From the NCBI GenBank assembly GCA_001897375.1, contig MKSU01000017.1, positions 1-56,954 of the forward strand: a DNA stretch of 56,954 nucleotides, written 5' to 3'. The position numbers were made by a program, and so were the translations under genes. Positions 53,801 to 56,954 of this stretch are shown here, piece after piece (position 1 is the first letter of the stretch; each line of letters starts with the position of its first letter). The notes beneath the pieces were generated by a model that was given only the letters and a program-made list of their open reading frames with translations, searched no databases and was not told the DNA's origin. The stretch comes from Sphingomonas sp. 67-36 (GTDB taxonomy: Bacteria; Pseudomonadota; Alphaproteobacteria; Sphingomonadales; Sphingomonadaceae).

Positions 53801-56622
53801 GCAACGTATCGCGCGCAGTGCGCTCGGTGTGGCTGGCGGGCGATGACGACTGGTGGTTCGGCGGCGACAATGGCGACCGGATGGACGTGGTGCCCGAACA
53901 GCCCGCCTATAAAGCCGGTGACACCGCGCGCTTCCAGGTACGGATGCCGTTCCGCTCCGCCACCGCGCTGGTGACGGTGGAGCGCGAGGGCGTGCTCTCC
54001 AGCTTCGTCACCGAGCTTTCGGGGAAAGACCCGGTGGTCGAGGTGAAGATGCCGGGCAGCTATGCGCCCGATGTCTATGTCTCGGTGATGGCCGTCAGGG
54101 GCCGCGTGACGCAAAGCTGGTGGGGCTGGTTCAAGAGCCTGTTCGGCGCGCGCGACGAGGCGCCCGCCGCCACCGCGCTGGTCGATCTCTCCAAGCCCGC
54201 CTATCGCCTCGGCATCGCCAAGGTGAAGGTAGGGTGGGAGGCGCATACGCTCGGCGTGACGGTGAAGGCCGATCGCGAGCGTTATGCCGCGCGCGAGACG
54301 GCGCAGGTGGCGATCGAAGTGCGCGGGCCGGACGGCAAGCCGGCGCGCACCGCCGATGTCGCTTTCGCGGCGGTCGATCAGGCGCTGCTCCAGCTCGCGC
54401 CCAACGATTCGTGGGACGTGCTGACCGCGATGATGGGCGATCGGCCGCTCTCCGTGCTCACCTCCACCGCGCAGATGCAGGTGGTGGGCAAGCGTCATTA
54501 CGGGCGCAAGGCGGTGGAGGCCGGCGGCGGCGGCGGCGCGGATTCGGCGGCGCTCAACCGCGAGAATTTCCAGCCGGTGCTGCTGTGGAAGGGCCGCGTC
54601 GCGCTCGACGCCAACGGCCGCGCGACCGTGCCGGTGCCGCTCAACGACGCGCTCACCTCGTTCCGGCTGGTGGCGATCGCCACCGATGGCGCGGACCGCT
54701 TCGGCATGGGCGCGAGCAACATCCGCACCGCGCAGGACCTGTCGGTCTATGCCGGCCTGCCGCCGGCGGTGCGCACCGGGGACCGATACGCGGCGGGCTT
54801 CACGCTGCGCAACGGTTCCGACAAGCCGATGACGGTGACGGCTGAGGTGTCGCTCACCCCGCGCATCGCCACCGGCAAGCCGCTGACCGTGACGATCCCC
54901 GCCGGTGGGGCCGCGCCGATCGCGTGGAACCTCACCGCGCCGCCGGTGGCGGGGAACCTCCGCTGGCAGGTCAGCGCCAGGGCCAGCGACGGCCGCGCGG
55001 CGGACAAGGTGACGGTGACGCAGGAGGTGGTCCCCGCCGTGCCGATCGAGGTGTGGGCGGCGACGCTGACCCGCGTCGGCGCGGACACGAGCATCCCGAT
55101 CCGTGCGCCCGCTGGCGCGATCGGGGGCATGGGTTCGGTCGATATCCGCCTGTCGGACACGCTCGCCCCGCCGATGGAGGGGGTGCGCGCGTTCATGGCC
55201 GCTTATCCCTATGATTGCTTCGAGCAGCAGATGAGCCGCGTCGTCGCGCTGGGCGACACGGCAGGCTGGACGCGGCTGGCGGGCGAAATCCCGGCCTATC
55301 AGGCGCCGGACGGCCTGTTGCGCTACTGGCCGAGCGAGAGCCTGCAAGGATCGGAGGCGCTCACTGCCTATGTCCTGTCGATGGCGGGCGAGGCCGGGCT
55401 GCCGATCCCCGAGGCGAGCAAGACGAAGATGGTCGAGGGCCTGCGCGCCGTGCTCGACGGGCGCTTGCGGCACGAGGAATATGGCGACGTGCGGCTCCAG
55501 CGGCTCGCGGCCTTCGCGGCGCTGGCGCGGACGGGGGCAGCGACGCCTGCGATGCTCGGCCAGATCGGGCTGACCCCGGCGGAGATGCCCACCGCCAGCC
55601 TCGCCGATTACCTGATGGCGCTCGATCGCGTTCCCGGCCTCGCCAATGCGCAGGCGCTGCGCGGCGCGGGCGAGAATGCGCTGCGCAGCCGGCTGGTCTA
55701 TGAAGGCACGCGGCTCGATCTTTCGGATGCGTCCAATGCGCCGTGGTGGCTGATGTCCTCGGCAGACGAAGGCTCGATCAAGGCATTGCTCGCGGTGCTG
55801 GGCAAGCCGGGCTGGCAGGACGAGGCGCCGAAGATGATGGTCGGCGTCGCCTCCCGCCAGACGCGCGGGCGCTGGGACACCACCACTGCCAACGCCTGGG
55901 GCGCGCTGACCGTGCGGCGGTTCGCGCAGCTCTATCCGGCGAGCGCGATCGCCGGGACGACGACCGCAACGCTTGCCGGACAGAGCGCGAGCTTCGCCTG
56001 GCCGCTCGCGGCGGACCGGCGGCAGGCATCGCTGCCGCTGCCGGCCGGGCAGGCGCCGCTGGTGCTGCGCCAGTCGGGTGGCGAAGGGCCGTGGGCCACC
56101 ATCTCGGTGCGCGCGGCGGTGCCGCTGACGCAGCCGCTCTCTGCCGGCTATCGGCTGACCCGCAAGGTGGAAGTGGTACAGCGTCGCGTGCCGAACCAGC
56201 TCACGCGCGGCGACGTGCTGCGCATCACGCTGACGGTGGACGCTACCGCCGAGCGCAACTGGGTGGTGATCGACGATCCGATCCCCGCGGGCGGCACGAT
56301 CGTCGGCGATCTCGGCGGGCAATCGAAGATGCTCGCCGATCAGGCGAACGCGGGCGACGGCGTGAAGTTCGGCGCGGTCGACGGCGGCGGGAAGCTGTGG
56401 GACGTGCAGGTCGGCGTCGTCCCGGCCTATGTCGAGCGCGGCAATACCGCGTGGCGGGCGTTCTACGCCTGGGTGCCGCGGGGGCGGTTCCAGGCGTCAT
56501 ACATGCTCCGCCTGAACGGCGCGGGCCGGTTCCAGATGCCGCCGACGCGGGTGGAGGCGATGTATTCGCCCGCGATCCACGCGGCGGTGCCGAACCAGCC
56601 GATCGTGGTGGTGCAGAGGTGA
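50842..56622 (+). CDS. Bacterial alpha-2-macroglobulin family protein
   Basis: This giant exported protein has 1926 residues and a signal peptide (about 1-20). A series of macroglobulin (MG) beta domains follows; a glycine-rich possible bait region lies near residue 1230 (VEAGGGGGADSAALN). The thioester motif is CFEQ (Cys1459), where most family members read CLEQ, so the reactive thioester can form. A helical thioester domain and C-terminal beta domain follow. Such proteins trap proteases in the periplasm. A strong GGGAGG precedes the ATG. pbpC follows after 4 bp. Confidence 0.93.
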   Translation: MKLAAKLALLAAAIAPVAALSDNAPRVILAQPGIGGGAIERFTMRFSQPMAPLGDPRAAAPAKAECPVGGQGRWVDQQTWVYEFEHALPGGTTCKFNAVEGLKSVAGYALAGTQSFTVDAGGPVARAVLPSGSGNEIEEDQTFLVAANMPPDPRSVAANAYCAVDGIGEKIPVDVLPADLPGKLIGEMGSDRWEIRSFLESAGVPQDIARASAADRQRALAGVVALKCRRNLPPGRDMALVWGANIAGAGGKIAGTDQRFDYTVREPFTARFECSRVNPQAGCSPVEKAYVRFSAPVPMSAAQAIRIALPDGKKIAPVFSDDEKKKATIADVTFAAPLPYATAAKLELPQGVKDESGRALSNAERFPLDIRFDRAPPLVKFAAPFGIIEAKEGGVLPVTVRNVEPALQGRNMAVGGQALRVADKDGEVADWLRRVSSAGDSNYETVKRGDETVEINHTGDTSILGSKGAPLKVALPGKGRDFEVVGIPLGKPGFYVVELASPVLGRALLGRDAPRYVAAAALVTNMAVHFKWGRERSLAWVTALDSGKPVANANVTITDSCTGALLARGVTDRSGGVFVPGGLPEPETYGSCNDNSSAHPLMVSARTGGDFSFTLTAWGEGIRPYDFDLPYGYSKPEDVFHTVFDRALVRAGETIHMKHIVRHPVGAGFTIPAGFTGTLRLSHRGSDTEFDLPLTIDANGIGETSWTAPKGAPMGDYDLRVIDRDRTIYTNQSFRLDEYRLPTMRATVSGPKGAVVRPKAVPLDLFVGYLSGGGASNLPVDMRVGWFAHRGNPDGYDAYTFGGRAVQEGVKPLNGDGEEDGPTLPPTQTLPATLGADGTGRQVIEAPQGLDGTTDMTVEMDYQDANGQTLTASRTIPIFTSRVQLGVKTDGWLMKQDDLRLRFVALDPDGKPIKGQKINVAFYSRQILTARRRLIGGFYAYDNQMRTTKLSASCAATTDAQGLAQCGANPGVSGEVYAVATAVDADGNVSRAVRSVWLAGDDDWWFGGDNGDRMDVVPEQPAYKAGDTARFQVRMPFRSATALVTVEREGVLSSFVTELSGKDPVVEVKMPGSYAPDVYVSVMAVRGRVTQSWWGWFKSLFGARDEAPAATALVDLSKPAYRLGIAKVKVGWEAHTLGVTVKADRERYAARETAQVAIEVRGPDGKPARTADVAFAAVDQALLQLAPNDSWDVLTAMMGDRPLSVLTSTAQMQVVGKRHYGRKAVEAGGGGGADSAALNRENFQPVLLWKGRVALDANGRATVPVPLNDALTSFRLVAIATDGADRFGMGASNIRTAQDLSVYAGLPPAVRTGDRYAAGFTLRNGSDKPMTVTAEVSLTPRIATGKPLTVTIPAGGAAPIAWNLTAPPVAGNLRWQVSARASDGRAADKVTVTQEVVPAVPIEVWAATLTRVGADTSIPIRAPAGAIGGMGSVDIRLSDTLAPPMEGVRAFMAAYPYDCFEQQMSRVVALGDTAGWTRLAGEIPAYQAPDGLLRYWPSESLQGSEALTAYVLSMAGEAGLPIPEASKTKMVEGLRAVLDGRLRHEEYGDVRLQRLAAFAALARTGAATPAMLGQIGLTPAEMPTASLADYLMALDRVPGLANAQALRGAGENALRSRLVYEGTRLDLSDASNAPWWLMSSADEGSIKALLAVLGKPGWQDEAPKMMVGVASRQTRGRWDTTTANAWGALTVRRFAQLYPASAIAGTTTATLAGQSASFAWPLAADRRQASLPLPAGQAPLVLRQSGGEGPWATISVRAAVPLTQPLSAGYRLTRKVEVVQRRVPNQLTRGDVLRITLTVDATAERNWVVIDDPIPAGGTIVGDLGGQSKMLADQANAGDGVKFGAVDGGGKLWDVQVGVVPAYVERGNTAWRAFYAWVPRGRFQASYMLRLNGAGRFQMPPTRVEAMYSPAIHAAVPNQPIVVVQR

Positions 56623-56626
56623 GGTG

Positions 56627-56954
56627 ATGCGCTGGCGGGGCGAGCAATGGGCGCTGGCGGCGATCGTCGCGGTCGGCGCGCTGTTCGGCCTCGCCGACTG
56701 GTTCACCCGGCCGCCGCCGCTCCCCGGCTATGCACGGGTGCGCGTGGAATGGCGACCGTCGGAGGCCTGGCTCTACGATCGCAACGGCGCGTTGCTTGAT
56801 TCCTCGCGCGTCGATTTCGCGACGCGGCGGCTGGCGTGGACGCCGCTCGATCAGATCGCGCCCGTTGCCCGCGCCACGATCGTCGAGAGCGAGGACCGCC
56901 GCTTCGCGCATCACGGCGGGGTGGACTGGCTGGCGCTGGCGGGATCGGCGCGCG
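56627..56954 (+). CDS. pbpC: Penicillin-binding protein 1C, N-terminal part (runs off window)
   Basis: The first 109 codons show a membrane anchor (ALAAIVAVGALFGLADWF) and the start of a GT51 glycosyltransferase domain with the catalytic Glu in IVESEDRRFAHHGGVDW. PbpC next to a large alpha-2-macroglobulin is the classic arrangement, thought to repair peptidoglycan while the macroglobulin blocks attacking proteases. The gene continues beyond 56954. Confidence 0.9.
   Translation, partial: MRWRGEQWALAAIVAVGALFGLADWFTRPPPLPGYARVRVEWRPSEAWLYDRNGALLDSSRVDFATRRLAWTPLDQIAPVARATIVESEDRRFAHHGGVDWLALAGSAR

Noticed and set aside
50077-56322. A 2081-codon open frame antisense to the alpha-2-macroglobulin gene
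   Set aside because: Its product is Arg/His/Gly/Ala/Asp-rich and resembles no family. Long antisense frames are expected in GC-rich genes because stop codons are rare in certain frames; the sense strand has a signal peptide, MG domains and thioester.

Overview
The window is a GC-rich chromosomal segment of an alphaproteobacterium, most likely Sphingomonas or a close relative in the Sphingomonadaceae. This is inferred from the high GC content, a class I lysyl-tRNA synthetase, a COQ9-type protein, a PEP-CTERM protein with a VPEPATWAM sorting motif, an HWE-family histidine kinase and the gene neighbourhoods. Coding density is very high. Genes are often linked by ATGA, GTGA or TGATG overlaps, and no gene-free stretch exceeds 300 bp; the longest is 7075-7332. 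I see no rRNA, CRISPR array, prophage or complete mobile element. The left edge carries what looks like the last codons of an IS5-type transposase.

Layout. 1-188: transposase tail and two hairpins. 189-4656: ankyrin protein, Sco lipoprotein, cysteine-cluster protein, YgjP-type metalloprotease and a bifunctional class A PBP. 4732-7074: cytosolic MsrB, CAP-domain protein, and an L,D-transpeptidase coupled to a PEP-CTERM protein. 7333-11250: tRNA-Leu(GAG), a zinc-ribbon protein, then ftsE-ftsX-ydcF-plsC. 11263-15074: tyrA-hisC facing metX-metW. 15101-21302: single-domain response regulator convergent with an HWE kinase, then (minus strand) ssb, feoB, feoA with a Fur-like site, COQ9 and an EamA permease. 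21365-28799: OYE reductase, rib genes (ribD-ribE-ribBA-ribH), tonB and gltX. 28885-35240: prs, PilZ, class I lysS-nhaA, rlmE-ppx/gppA and tRNA-Gln(CTG). 35319-38189: dipZ-msrB-msrA. 38334-41789: membrane protein, ArsR-type regulator, and a divergent NIPSNAP / PEP-mutase-like / formylglycine-generating-enzyme operon. 41786-44780: bioF-bioD-bioA. 45035-50757: MGMT, tlpA, argH, small lipoprotein, lysA, precorrin-2 dehydrogenase and a CorA/ZntB transporter. 50842-56954: a very large alpha-2-macroglobulin followed by the start of pbpC.

Most of the content is core metabolism and envelope biology. The parts that form recognisable systems are: an exported methionine-sulfoxide repair pathway (MsrA and MsrB both with export signals, plus a DsbD/TlpA-like electron conduit); riboflavin synthesis with a GTP-cyclohydrolase domain lacking its zinc cysteines; a regulated operon containing an FGE with both copper-binding cysteines behind a perfect 10-bp inverted repeat; and an alpha-2-macroglobulin/PBP1C envelope-defence pair. 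I found no convincing wholly new system. The most unusual small-scale structures are a 33-bp hairpin sitting on the ribD start codon and a 17-bp duplication that creates a six-codon minicistron in front of plsC.
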